Of a stretch of DNA of 64,000 nucleotides, positions 51,782-60,478 are shown one piece after another (position 1 is the first letter of the stretch; every line of letters starts with the position of its first letter). The stretch covers positions 62,001-126,000 of the forward strand of contig NZ_JAOQJC010000019.1 in NCBI RefSeq assembly GCF_025567625.1. Direction: 5' to 3'. The notes below the pieces were generated by a model. It was not told the origin of the DNA, ran no database searches, and saw only the letters and a program-made list of their open reading frames with translations. A program made the position numbers and the translations under genes. Source of the stretch: Paenibacillus sp. J5C2022 (GTDB taxonomy: Bacteria > Bacillota > Bacilli > Paenibacillales > Paenibacillaceae).

Positions 51782-52999
51782 ATGATTCATGTACAGGAAG
51801 TTGCAACCGTCGACTGGCTGAACGAAGCCAAGAAGAACGTATTGTCCACTGCCGTTCGGCCGGAGATCATTATGGAGCGCGGAGAAGGGATGCATATATG
51901 GGACACCTGCGGTAATAAGTACCTTGATTTCGTGGGGGGCTGGGCCGTCAATTGCCTGGGGCATTCACCGCAAGTCCTGCAGCAGGCACTCGCCAATCAA
52001 GCGGGTACGCTCGTCCATGCCAGCCCTGCTTACTACAATAAACCGATGCTGGAATTCTCGGCGCAGCTGACGGAAGTCAGCGGCATGGACCGGGTATTCT
52101 TCGCCAGCAGCGGCTCAGAAGCGAACGAAAGCGCCATTAAGCTGGCACGCAAGCACGGTGCCGTCCACCTGAACGGAGCTTATGAAATCATTACGCTGCA
52201 GGGAAGCTTCCACGGCCGGACACTTGCAACCATGTCCGCGACGGGCAAACAGCACTGGAAGCCGCTGTACGCCCCTAAAGTTGACGGCTTCCGTCACGTC
52301 CCGATCAACGATTTGGACGCTTGCTTCGCTGCTGTCAATAACAACACCTGCGCCATTATGGTGGAGCCGGTACAGGGAGAAGGCGGCGTGCATCCGCTGG
52401 ATGAGGCTTATTTGTACGGCCTGCGCAAAATATGCGATATGTACGGCATGCTGCTTATTTTCGATGAAATTCAGACCGGGATGGGACGTACCGGAAAGTT
52501 GTTCGCCTATGAGCATTCCGGCATCAAGCCGGATATTATTACGCTAGGCAAAGGCATCGGAGGCGGCTTCCCGCTATCCGCCATGCTGACGCTGGAGAAA
52601 CACAACTTGTTCCAGCCCGGCGAGCAAGGCGGCACATACTGCGCCCAGCCTCTGGCCATGGCTGCAGGACTGGCCGTGCTGCAAGAGCTGCTGAAGCGGA
52701 ATCTGTCTGCCAATGCCGCGGCACAAGGACATTATTTGATACGCAGGCTGACCGAATTGTCCTCAGAGCTGCCCATCCGCAACATTCGCGGCCAAGGCTT
52801 GCTCATCGCATTCGACCTGCCGGAAGGCATGGCGCCTGTTGTAACCGGTCTGTGCATGGACAAAGGGCTGCTTCTGAATGCGCCAAGCCCTTCCACTATT
52901 CGATTGATGCCTCCGCTCATCGTCAAGGAAGCGCATATCGACGAAATGCTGGCTATTGCTTCGGACGCAATGAACGAAGCCGCAAGTCATGTCGGATAA
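51782..52999 (+). CDS. Class III aminotransferase, acetylornithine/GABA-aminotransferase type
   Basis: 405 residues of the PLP fold-type I class III family: FFASSGSEANESAIKLAR, HGRTLATMSATG, VEPVQGEGGV, LLIFDEIQTGMGRTG and the PLP-binding Lys in ITLGKGIGGGFPLSA near residue 258. Closest in pattern to ArgD-like acetylornithine/succinylornithine aminotransferases, but no arginine-biosynthesis genes are nearby, so the substrate is open. ATG 51782 has GGGAGG nine bases upstream. Confidence 0.88.
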   Translation: MIHVQEVATVDWLNEAKKNVLSTAVRPEIIMERGEGMHIWDTCGNKYLDFVGGWAVNCLGHSPQVLQQALANQAGTLVHASPAYYNKPMLEFSAQLTEVSGMDRVFFASSGSEANESAIKLARKHGAVHLNGAYEIITLQGSFHGRTLATMSATGKQHWKPLYAPKVDGFRHVPINDLDACFAAVNNNTCAIMVEPVQGEGGVHPLDEAYLYGLRKICDMYGMLLIFDEIQTGMGRTGKLFAYEHSGIKPDIITLGKGIGGGFPLSAMLTLEKHNLFQPGEQGGTYCAQPLAMAAGLAVLQELLKRNLSANAAAQGHYLIRRLTELSSELPIRNIRGQGLLIAFDLPEGMAPVVTGLCMDKGLLLNAPSPSTIRLMPPLIVKEAHIDEMLAIASDAMNEAASHVG

Positions 53000-53064
53000 G
53001 TCTTCCCGCATACGCTAATTAAGGTATAAGAGTTCGACGGACAGCGAGCGGGAGGCGTAGCTTA

Positions 53065-53388
53065 GTGGCCAGAAGAAATGTCGGTAGCAGTGTCGGCAGC
53101 AGTGTCGGTAGCAGTGTCGGCAGCAGTGTCGGCAGCAGTGTTGGCACGAGTATCGGCAGCGGTGTTAGAAATACGCTTAGAAGAAGCGGCAGGAGCGGTA
53201 GAGATACGTTCACGGTTTATGTCATAACGGCTCGTCGATGGAAACAGTTTATCGCATTCGAGATGATCGGCGGAGCCGCCTTTTACTTATTCGGCAAGTG
53301 GATGCTGCAAGGGGATTGGTTCGGCATTATGGCGAATTTGGCGGGACCGCAGATGCTTCGGCATGTGATAGGGATGAATCGGATATGA
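53065..53388 (+). CDS. Hypothetical protein with 12-bp-repeat-encoded Gly-Ser-Ser-Val tract
   Basis: A GTG at 53065 follows GGGAGGCGTAGCTTA. The 107-residue product begins ARRNVGSSVGSSVG..., a tract of about seven GSSV-like tetrapeptides encoded by 12-bp repeats. A basic region (RNTLRRSGRSGRD) and a hydrophobic segment (FIAFEMIGGAAFYLFGKWML) follow. No homology recognised. The repeat tract may vary in copy number by slippage. Confidence 0.5.
   Translation: MARRNVGSSVGSSVGSSVGSSVGSSVGTSIGSGVRNTLRRSGRSGRDTFTVYVITARRWKQFIAFEMIGGAAFYLFGKWMLQGDWFGIMANLAGPQMLRHVIGMNRI
53080..53166 (+). repeat. 12-bp tandem repeats
   Basis: About seven copies of GTCGGYAGCAGT in frame at the start of the hypothetical gene, the last two degenerate. 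Confidence 0.85.
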
Positions 53389-53399
53389 GAGGACAAAAC

Positions 53400-53457
53400 A
53401 ACGTCCCTGCAGCGAAAGAGATGCGGCTCATCCGCTTTCACTCGCTGCAGGGACGTT
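53400..53457. terminator. Hairpin terminator after uxaC
   Basis: AACGTCCCTGCAGCGA (53400-53415) is a perfect complement of TCGCTGCAGGGACGTT (53442-53457). On the minus strand it is followed by GTTTTG. It lies between convergent genes and may act in both directions. Confidence 0.75.
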
Positions 53458-53461
53458 CTAC

Positions 53462-54868
53462 TTAAAATTGGAAATAGGCCTTCGCATTGCGGTAAGAAAT
53501 ATTCTCCGCCATGCTGCCAAGCAGCTCTATATCGTTCGGCACTTCGCCGTTCTCCGCCCATTCACCCAGCAGATTGCAGAGCAGGCGGCGGAAGTACTCA
53601 TGACGCGTGTAGGACAAGAAGCTGCGGGAATCCGTTAGCATGCCGACAAAACGGCTCAGCAACCCCAGATTCGCCAGCGAGTTCATCTGATCCAGCATGC
53701 CGTTCTTCGTATCGTTGAACCACCAGGCGGAGCCCAGCTGCATCTTGCCCGGCACGCCCCCGCCCTGGAAGCTGCCGATCAACGCCGCAAGCACTTCGTT
53801 GTCCCGCGCATTCAAGGAATAGACGATCGTCTTCGGCAGCAAGTCGTCGCCATCCAGCGCATCCAGCAGCCGCGTCAGCGGGTAGGCGACCGGGCTGTCG
53901 TTAATGGAATCGAAGCCCGTATCAGGCCCCAGCTTGCCCAGCATCCGGGTATTATTGTTGCGCGACGCGTTAATATGGAGCTGCATGCCCCAGCCCAGAC
54001 GGGCATACAGGCGGCCCATGAACAGGAAGGTATGCGTCTTGTACTTCTTCTCGTCTTCCAGAGATACCTGCTCGCCGCTTATCGCCTTCGCGAAGATGGC
54101 GGCCGCTTCCTCCTTGGAACATTCCGCATATGGGACATAATCCAGCGCATGGTCCGACACCTTGCAGCCGACCTCGTCGAAGAAGCGGATACGGGCCTCC
54201 AGCGCCGCCAATAGTCCGTCATAGCTCTCGATGGACGAGCCGCTTACCTCTCCCAGCTTGGCAACCCAATCCCGGAACGCCGGACGGTTAATCTCCAGCG
54301 CCTTGTCGGGCCGGAACGACGGGAGCACCTGAACGTCGAAGTCCTTCAATTCCTTGATGGCGGTATGGTACTCCAGCGAGTCGATGGGATCGTCAGTCGT
54401 GCAGATCACTTCCACCCGGGACATGCGGATCAAGTCGCGCGCCTTGAAGCCGCCCGTCGCCAGCTTCGCGTTCACCTTCTCCCAGATGACCGGAGCATTG
54501 GCTTCATTAATCAGCTCGTCCACGCCGAAGAAGCGGCGTAGCTCCAGGTGGGACCACTGGTAGAGCGGATTCCCGATCGTCTGCGGCACCGTTCTCGCCC
54601 ATGCGAGGAATCGGTCGTAGTCCGAAGCGTCTTCCCCGCCCGTCACATAAGACTCCTCTACACCTGCTGCGCGCATGGCCCGCCACTTGTAGTGATCGCC
54701 ATACAGCCATGCCTCCGTCAGATTGGAGAAGCTCTTGTTCTCATAGATCTCTTGGGGGCTTAAGTGGCAATGATAGTCAATGATCGGCATGTTGGCCGCA
54801 TAGTCGTGGTACAGCCGCTTCGCAGTCTCATTGTGCAGCAGAAAGTTCTCGTCCAGAAATGATTTCAT
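53462..54868 (-). CDS. uxaC: Glucuronate isomerase (uronate isomerase)
   Basis: 468 residues, full length for UxaC. The metal-dependent amidohydrolase-like barrel shows YHCHLSPQEIYEN near residue 33, SFRPDKALEI, and LHINASRNNNTRMLG, then KTIVYSLNARDNEVLAALIGSFQGGG (read in parts). It isomerises D-glucuronate to D-fructuronate and D-galacturonate to D-tagaturonate. ATG 54868 gives the usual N-terminus (MKSFLDENFLLHNETAKRLYH); an in-frame TTG at 54877 lies closer to GGAGG and is an alternative. Downstream of, and probably co-transcribed with, the Gfo/Idh-type gene. Confidence 0.95.
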   Translation of the reverse strand: MKSFLDENFLLHNETAKRLYHDYAANMPIIDYHCHLSPQEIYENKSFSNLTEAWLYGDHYKWRAMRAAGVEESYVTGGEDASDYDRFLAWARTVPQTIGNPLYQWSHLELRRFFGVDELINEANAPVIWEKVNAKLATGGFKARDLIRMSRVEVICTTDDPIDSLEYHTAIKELKDFDVQVLPSFRPDKALEINRPAFRDWVAKLGEVSGSSIESYDGLLAALEARIRFFDEVGCKVSDHALDYVPYAECSKEEAAAIFAKAISGEQVSLEDEKKYKTHTFLFMGRLYARLGWGMQLHINASRNNNTRMLGKLGPDTGFDSINDSPVAYPLTRLLDALDGDDLLPKTIVYSLNARDNEVLAALIGSFQGGGVPGKMQLGSAWWFNDTKNGMLDQMNSLANLGLLSRFVGMLTDSRSFLSYTRHEYFRRLLCNLLGEWAENGEVPNDIELLGSMAENISYRNAKAYFQF

Positions 54869-54888
54869 ATTCAGCAATTCCCCTCCAG

Positions 54889-56181
54889 CTAGTCATAAAA
54901 TCGAACCAAATCGTCGATGAATACCGGCTGTCCTTCACGTATGGAGCGATTGGCGGCAATTCCGGTCAAGATGGAACGGGCTCCATCCACATGATTGGCC
55001 GCACGGTGGAATGGGTCCTCAACCGCCGTGCCGAACAGATCGTTCAGCAATACGGGATCGCCTCCTCCATGCCCGCCTTCCCTTGTCTCTACCTCAACGG
55101 CGTAAGGGGCGCCGAACATGGGATACATAATGAGCGACTTGCCCTTCAATGCGCCTTCCAGCGCTTTGTCGCCCCCCGCGTTCACATAGGACTGCTCCAC
55201 AATATTCGCTTCCAGCCGGCCCTTGGTGCCATTGAACGCGATTCGGTACCCTTCCCAAGGCATGTAAGCGTTTAACGAATAAGTCAATATCGCGTTGTTC
55301 CGATACTTCACCAGCACGCCCATCGTGTCCTCGATGCTGATCCCGTCTCCGAATACGCTCTGATCCCTCCGGTAGCCGTCTTCATGCTCCGCGTCCAGAT
55401 ACATCGCTTTCAATTGTTCGTTCTTATCCAAGTGTAGCGCAAAGGGATCGTTCTCGGCAATGGGATTGCCCGTCGCCCGGTCATAAAATTGCGTCACGCC
55501 GCGCCGCTCGGCATTCTCCCGCCCATAAAACAGCAAGTCGCCATGGGCGAATACGGATTCCGGCTGCGAATCAATCCAGAAATTGACGAGATCGAAATGA
55601 TGCGTCGATTTGTGCACCAGCAGCCCGCCGCTGTTCCGCTTGTCCCGGTGCCATCTGCGGAAGTAGTCGGCTCCGTGACTCGTATTCAGCAGCCATTCGA
55701 AGTGGATGCTTGTCACTTGACCGATCGCCCCGCCGGCAATGAGCTCCTTGATCTTCGTATGATGGGGGGAATAGCGATAATTGAACGTCACTCTCACTTG
55801 GCGCCCCGTTCTCTTCACGGCATCCAGTATCTCCTGGCATTTCCGCTCGTCCACCGTCATTGGCTTCTCGGTAATGACATCGCAGCCCAGCTCCATCGCC
55901 CGGATAATATACGTATGATGCGTACGGTCGACACTGGTCACGATGACAGTATCCGGCTTCTCGGCGGCAATCATTTCGTCGAATTGATGCGCGCCGTACG
56001 TACGAACCGGCTCATGACCATATTTCTTGACGAGCAGCTCGTTAGCGTAGTTCATGCGAGTCTCATTCAGATCGCAGAACGCCGCCAACTCCGCCGTTTC
56101 CCGATACGTTGTTGCGATCGCGCTATAGAAATATCTGGCCCGGCCGCCGCTGCCGACGATCACATACCTTTTTTTACCCAC
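54889..56181 (-). CDS. Gfo/Idh/MocA-family oxidoreductase
   Basis: About 430 residues. Rossmann motif GSGGRARYF close to the N-terminus, then VTSVDRTHHTYIIRAMELGCDVITEKPMTV containing the family EKP motif, and a C-terminal domain with LVHKSTHHFDLVNFWI. Start uncertain: ATG codons at 56190 and 56187 lie too close to AAGGAG, and a GTG at 56181 is nine bases away, so I use it. It precedes uxaC by 20 bp in the same direction, suggesting oxidation of a sugar acid or related substrate. Confidence 0.88.
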   Translation of the reverse strand: MGKKRYVIVGSGGRARYFYSAIATTYRETAELAAFCDLNETRMNYANELLVKKYGHEPVRTYGAHQFDEMIAAEKPDTVIVTSVDRTHHTYIIRAMELGCDVITEKPMTVDERKCQEILDAVKRTGRQVRVTFNYRYSPHHTKIKELIAGGAIGQVTSIHFEWLLNTSHGADYFRRWHRDKRNSGGLLVHKSTHHFDLVNFWIDSQPESVFAHGDLLFYGRENAERRGVTQFYDRATGNPIAENDPFALHLDKNEQLKAMYLDAEHEDGYRRDQSVFGDGISIEDTMGVLVKYRNNAILTYSLNAYMPWEGYRIAFNGTKGRLEANIVEQSYVNAGGDKALEGALKGKSLIMYPMFGAPYAVEVETREGGHGGGDPVLLNDLFGTAVEDPFHRAANHVDGARSILTGIAANRSIREGQPVFIDDLVRFYD

Positions 56182-56321
56182 CTTCATCATCTCCTTGAAC
56201 ATTATTCCATTGCTACTATCCATTCTACTGCATGGAAATGCTATAATACTTGTCATATCATGCTTGAATTGGCGCATAGTACGCAAATCTTGTCATCTCG
56301 AACGATTAAAGGAGGATTTCC

Positions 56322-57173
56322 ATGAGCGACCCTGCCGCCGTCTGCAGCTTCGGCTCCACCCACGAATGGTATTTTCAATACATCAAGAGAACGGACCCCG
56401 TCGCTATGCGGAATGAGCACTACCATTCCTTCTATGAAGTGTATTATATGCTGTCGGGCAGCCGCCTCTATTTCATCCGGGATCGCTCCTATACGGTAGA
56501 GCAAGGCGATCTGGTGTTCATCCGCAAGCATGAGTTGCACAAAACGATGCCGAACGGACAACCCGAGCACGAGCGTATCCTGCTGCACTTCAGTGACGAA
56601 TCCCTCCGGCAATACGCGGGAGAACTGGCCGAGCTGCTGCTCAGTCCCTTCCATGCACCCAGCCATGTGTTCCGCCTTCCCACAGGATTGCATCTGGATG
56701 CGGATGCCTTGCTCCGAAGAATGCATCATGAAGCGAGAACGATGGAGCCCGGCTGCGAGTTGGTTATCCGGCAAGGCATTGCGGAGCTGCTGCTGGCCGT
56801 CGCCCGCTATCTCAGGAATCACGAGCCCGTCCCCTTCCGGCACGCTTCCTCCATCCATGCGAAAATATCCGAAGTGACCGGTTATATCAACACGCATTAT
56901 AGGGAACCGCTTAGACTGGAAAGCGTATCGAAGGTGCATTTTATAAGCCCTCATTATTTAAGCCGCATGTTCAAGCGAGTGACCGGATTCGCTTTTACCG
57001 ACTATATTGCCATTACCAGAATGAAAGAGGCGGAGCGCCTGCTTAAGGAATCGACGGACAGCATCTCCAGCATTGCCGGACAGGTCGGCTATGACAACTT
57101 CTCGCATTTCGGCAAAACGTTCAAAAGGGTGACGGGCATGTCGCCGCGGGAGTACCGAAGGGACATGTCGTAA
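56322..57173 (+). CDS. AraC-family transcriptional regulator with cupin sensor
   Basis: 283 residues. N-terminal cupin-like domain (about 25-110, YHSFYEVYYMLSGSRLYFI, DLVFIRKHELHKT) and C-terminal AraC domain (about 185-282: LRLESVSKVHFISPHYLSRMFKR, GYDNFSHFGKTFKRVTGMSPREYRR). Divergently transcribed from the Gfo/Idh-uxaC operon, with the starts about 140 bp apart; it probably activates that operon on binding a sugar acid. AAAGGAGG precedes ATG 56322. Confidence 0.92.
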   Translation: MSDPAAVCSFGSTHEWYFQYIKRTDPVAMRNEHYHSFYEVYYMLSGSRLYFIRDRSYTVEQGDLVFIRKHELHKTMPNGQPEHERILLHFSDESLRQYAGELAELLLSPFHAPSHVFRLPTGLHLDADALLRRMHHEARTMEPGCELVIRQGIAELLLAVARYLRNHEPVPFRHASSIHAKISEVTGYINTHYREPLRLESVSKVHFISPHYLSRMFKRVTGFAFTDYIAITRMKEAERLLKESTDSISSIAGQVGYDNFSHFGKTFKRVTGMSPREYRRDMS

Positions 57174-57306
57174 TATTGTATACATGTCGCTTATTCGCAC
57201 TTAAATTCTATTTGGAAATGTGTTAGATTAACCTTGATATCGGTTGATGTCATAATTTTATAGAGTTAAAGTTAGGGTTGGTATACAATCAAGGAGGTGC
57301 TGGAAG

Positions 57307-58311
57307 TTGATTCGTTTAGGCAAAATTAGTTATTGGCATGTGCACGCATGGGACTACACCAATCAGGCATTGGAGCATCCGGGTACGGAAATCGCGGCAG
57401 TATGGGACGAGGTGCCGGAGCGCGGGCAAGCGGCGGCGGACAAGCTGGGCGTGCCGTTCTACGCCAATCTGGAGGAAATGCTGGCACAAGGCGATATCGA
57501 CGGCGTCATCGTCGACGCTCCGACGAACCGCCACCACGAAGTGATGGTTGCCGCTGCAAGAGCGGGCAAGCATATATTCACCGAGAAGGTCGTTGCTCCA
57601 ACAGTGCGGGAAGTGAATGACATATTGGCCGAGGTAGAGAAGGCCGGCGTCAAGCTGACCGTCTCGCTGCCGCGCGTGAACGAAGGCTATACGCTCGCGA
57701 TTATGGACTTGCTGAAGCGCCAAGCCGTCGGCAAGGTAACGCTGGTCAGATGCCGCCTTGCCCATAACGGTGCGACCGCCGGCTGGTTGCCGGAGCACTT
57801 CTACAGCCTGGAGCAATGCGCCGGAGGCGCGCTTATCGATCTGGGCTGCCATCCCATGTACTTGACCCGCTTGTTCCTCGGCGAGCTGCCGGAGCAGGTA
57901 AGCGCTCATTACGGCTATGTGAGCGGCAAGGAAGTGGAAGACAACGCCGTAGCCGTGCTGACAGGATCAGAAGGCGCGATGGGCATCGTGGAAGCCGGAT
58001 TCGTCACGCCGCACTCCCCATTCTCCATCGAGATATACGGTACGGAAGGCTCCATCCTGTTCACCATTCCCGACAACAAGCTGCTCATCCGCAGCAATAA
58101 GGAGCAAGTCGGCGGCAAGGAAGACTGGGAGGAAGTCGCACTGCCGGCATCCAGAGCAAGCGCCTTCCATCAATGGGTGGAGCATATCGAGCAAGGAACG
58201 GACGCCAAGGAGAACGTTCAGCTGGCGAAGGAGCTGACCATGCTGATGGAAGCGGCGAATCTGTCCGCCAGCGGCCGGCGGCCGATTGCATTGGCCAATC
58301 TGGAGCAATAA
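57307..58311 (+). CDS. Gfo/Idh/MocA-family oxidoreductase
   Basis: 334 residues, starting at TTG 57307 behind AAGGAGG. The N-terminus IRLGKISYWHVHAWDY is an unusual variant in which the glycine-rich loop is replaced by a His/Trp-rich sequence. The EKVV version of the EKP motif follows (HIFTEKVVAPT near residue 95). The C-terminal domain has GGALIDLGCHPMYLTRLFLG. The atypical loop suggests altered cofactor use. Followed by an AraC gene and a further Gfo/Idh gene on the same strand. Confidence 0.87.
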   Translation: MIRLGKISYWHVHAWDYTNQALEHPGTEIAAVWDEVPERGQAAADKLGVPFYANLEEMLAQGDIDGVIVDAPTNRHHEVMVAAARAGKHIFTEKVVAPTVREVNDILAEVEKAGVKLTVSLPRVNEGYTLAIMDLLKRQAVGKVTLVRCRLAHNGATAGWLPEHFYSLEQCAGGALIDLGCHPMYLTRLFLGELPEQVSAHYGYVSGKEVEDNAVAVLTGSEGAMGIVEAGFVTPHSPFSIEIYGTEGSILFTIPDNKLLIRSNKEQVGGKEDWEEVALPASRASAFHQWVEHIEQGTDAKENVQLAKELTMLMEAANLSASGRRPIALANLEQ

Positions 58312-58370
58312 TCAGTAAGCGTCTTGACGACACGGGACTTGCACAGGCAGGAAAGGAGGCAGAACGGGAG

Positions 58371-59318
58371 ATGGCGCCAGGATACATCTATGAGAAAATG
58401 TCGGAGCGGTCCGATGCGCTGGAACGCCTCGATCTGCGCTTGCAGTGGGGGCCGTATGAAATCCATGTGCTCACCTTTCATCTGACCTCGTTCCCGCCGG
58501 GAAGAATGATCGCTTTCCACAAGCACGCCACCTTCGAGCTGCACTTCATTCCTAGGGGCAAGGGGAAAGTCGTCCTCGTCGATCAAGAGTTCGATCTGTC
58601 GCCCGGTCATCTGTATGTAACGGGGCCTGGCGTCATGCATTATCAAGAGGCCGATCGGGATGAAGCGATGGATGAGCTGTGTCTGCACGTCGACATCGTC
58701 GATCGGCGCGAGCAAGATAAGGAACTGCTAGCTGCAGGTGAACACGATTGGGAGTTCGCGGAAGCTTGCCATTGCGTGAACAAGCTGCGCAGCATTCCGC
58801 TCTATCCTGCGGAGGACAGCTTCAAGGGGATGCCATGCTTCCTGGAAGCGTATGAGGCGTGCATGCACAATTACCCCGGAAGCTATACGACGATTAAAGG
58901 TCTTGTCATTCAAATTCTGCTCAGAGCTGTCCGCGCTTACGACACCGTGCATGAGCAGAAAGAGCTGCCGACCAAAGACATGAAAGCCTATCGGCATCAT
59001 CTGGCACTGGAGTTCATGCAAGCCAATTACGCCGGCTCCATCTCGCTGGAAGATGTGGCGGAGAAGCTTCGCATAAGTCCGCGCCATCTGCAAAGGCTGT
59101 TCAAGGAGCTTCACAACGGAAACACGTTCAGTCGCGTCCTGGAGGATATCCGATTGACAGCCGTGCGCAGAGAACTGGAGACGGATACTGATTCGATCGA
59201 GGAGATCGCAGGACGCACCGGCTTCGCAACAGGGAATTACCTGCATGCCGTCTTCCGCAAGCGATTCGGCATGACACCATCCGATTACCGGAAGCAAGCA
59301 AATTCAGGAGGTAGATAA
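58371..59318 (+). CDS. AraC-family transcriptional regulator with cupin sensor
   Basis: 315 residues. Cupin-like sensor (about 30-110: FHKHATFELHFIPRGKGKVVL, PGVMHYQEAD) and C-terminal AraC domain (about 210-312: SLEDVAEKLRISPRHLQRLFKELHNG, GFATGNYLHAVFRKRFGMTPSDYRK). ATG 58371 follows GGAGG at eleven bases; the longer frame overlaps the preceding gene. It lies 59 bp after one Gfo/Idh gene and two bp before the next, so all three are probably one operon. Confidence 0.9.
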   Translation: MAPGYIYEKMSERSDALERLDLRLQWGPYEIHVLTFHLTSFPPGRMIAFHKHATFELHFIPRGKGKVVLVDQEFDLSPGHLYVTGPGVMHYQEADRDEAMDELCLHVDIVDRREQDKELLAAGEHDWEFAEACHCVNKLRSIPLYPAEDSFKGMPCFLEAYEACMHNYPGSYTTIKGLVIQILLRAVRAYDTVHEQKELPTKDMKAYRHHLALEFMQANYAGSISLEDVAEKLRISPRHLQRLFKELHNGNTFSRVLEDIRLTAVRRELETDTDSIEEIAGRTGFATGNYLHAVFRKRFGMTPSDYRKQANSGGR

Positions 59319-59320
59319 CG

Positions 59321-60403
59321 ATGTCCAAAGTGTACAAATTAGCGATTATCGGTTGTGGCGGTATTGCCAACGGCAAGCATATGCCAAGTCTCAGCAAGCT
59401 GGATAATGTGGAAATGGTCGCATTCTGCGATATTGTCGAAGAACGCGCGACCGAAGCGGCAGCCAAGTACGGTGCGGAAGGCGCCAAAGTCTATACGGAT
59501 TATACGGAGCTGCTGAAGGATTCCTCCATCGAGATCGTGCATGTATGTACGCCGAACGATTCCCATGCCGACATCAGCATCGCAGCATTGGAAGCCGGCA
59601 AGCATGTCATGAGCGAGAAGCCGATGGCGAAGACGGCTCATGACGCCGCTCGCATGGCGGAGACGGCTCGCCGTACGGGCAAGAAGCTCACTGTCGGCTA
59701 CAACAACCGCTTCCGTCCGGACAGCCAGCAGATGAAGAAGGTATGCGCAGACGGCGAGCTGGGCGAGATCTACTATGCGAAAGCGCATGCCGTACGTCGT
59801 CGCGCAGTTCCGACTTGGGGCGTATTCCTGGACGAGGAGAAGCAAGGCGGCGGTCCGCTCATCGACATCGGCACGCATGCGCTTGACTTGACGCTGTGGA
59901 TGATGGACAATTACAAGCCGAAGGTCGTGCTGGGCCAATCCTTCCACAAGCTGTCGCAGCGCGAGAATGCAGCCAACGCTTGGGGACCTTGGGACCCTGC
60001 CAAGTTCACGGTGGAAGACTCCGCGTTCGGCATGATCGTCATGGAGAACGGCGCTACCATTGTCCTGGAATCCAGCTGGGCGCTTAACACGCTGGAAGTG
60101 GAGGAAGCCCGCTGTACGCTGTCTGGTACGGAAGGCGGCGCCGACATGAAGGGCGGACTGCGCATCAATGGCGAGCAGCACAGCCGACTGTTCACGAAGG
60201 AAGTGGATCTGAAGGCCGGCGGCGTTGCATTCTTCGAAGGCAATGCGGAGAACGATGCGGATCTGGAGATGAAGATGTGGATCAAGGCGATTGACGAAGA
60301 TACCGATCCGGTCGTCACGCCGGAGCAAGCGCTTGTCGTCTCGCAAATTCTGGAAGCCATCTACGAATCGGCCAAAACGGGCAAAGCCGTTTACTTCAAC
60401 TAA
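59321..60403 (+). CDS. Gfo/Idh/MocA-family oxidoreductase
   Basis: 360 residues. Cofactor loop IIGCGGIANGKHMPSL, HVCTPNDSHADISIAALEAGKHVMSEKPMAKT with a canonical EKP, NNRFRPDSQQMKKV, and the metal/substrate block GGGPLIDIGTHALDLTLWMM with catalytic-type Asp and His. Such enzymes oxidise inositols, glucosides or hexuronate-like sugars with NAD(P). AGGAGG precedes ATG 59321. Ends before a strong bidirectional terminator. Confidence 0.93.
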   Translation: MSKVYKLAIIGCGGIANGKHMPSLSKLDNVEMVAFCDIVEERATEAAAKYGAEGAKVYTDYTELLKDSSIEIVHVCTPNDSHADISIAALEAGKHVMSEKPMAKTAHDAARMAETARRTGKKLTVGYNNRFRPDSQQMKKVCADGELGEIYYAKAHAVRRRAVPTWGVFLDEEKQGGGPLIDIGTHALDLTLWMMDNYKPKVVLGQSFHKLSQRENAANAWGPWDPAKFTVEDSAFGMIVMENGATIVLESSWALNTLEVEEARCTLSGTEGGADMKGGLRINGEQHSRLFTKEVDLKAGGVAFFEGNAENDADLEMKMWIKAIDEDTDPVVTPEQALVVSQILEAIYESAKTGKAVYFN

Positions 60404-60422
60404 TTACTGCACTTATGCATGA

Positions 60423-60465
60423 GAGAGGGCTGTTCCGTCGCCTATGGCGATGGAACAGCCCTCTC
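60423..60465. terminator. Bidirectional hairpin terminator
   Basis: GAGAGGGCTGTTCC (60423-60436) is a perfect complement of GGAACAGCCCTCTC (60452-60465) with an internally paired loop, between two convergent genes. Confidence 0.8.
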
Positions 60466-60478
60466 CGTAATATCGCTT

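Noticed and set aside
51064..51915. Open frames of 170-283 codons across array D
   Set aside because: Same artefact of a stop-free 51-bp repeat. One runs into the aminotransferase gene in the wrong frame.
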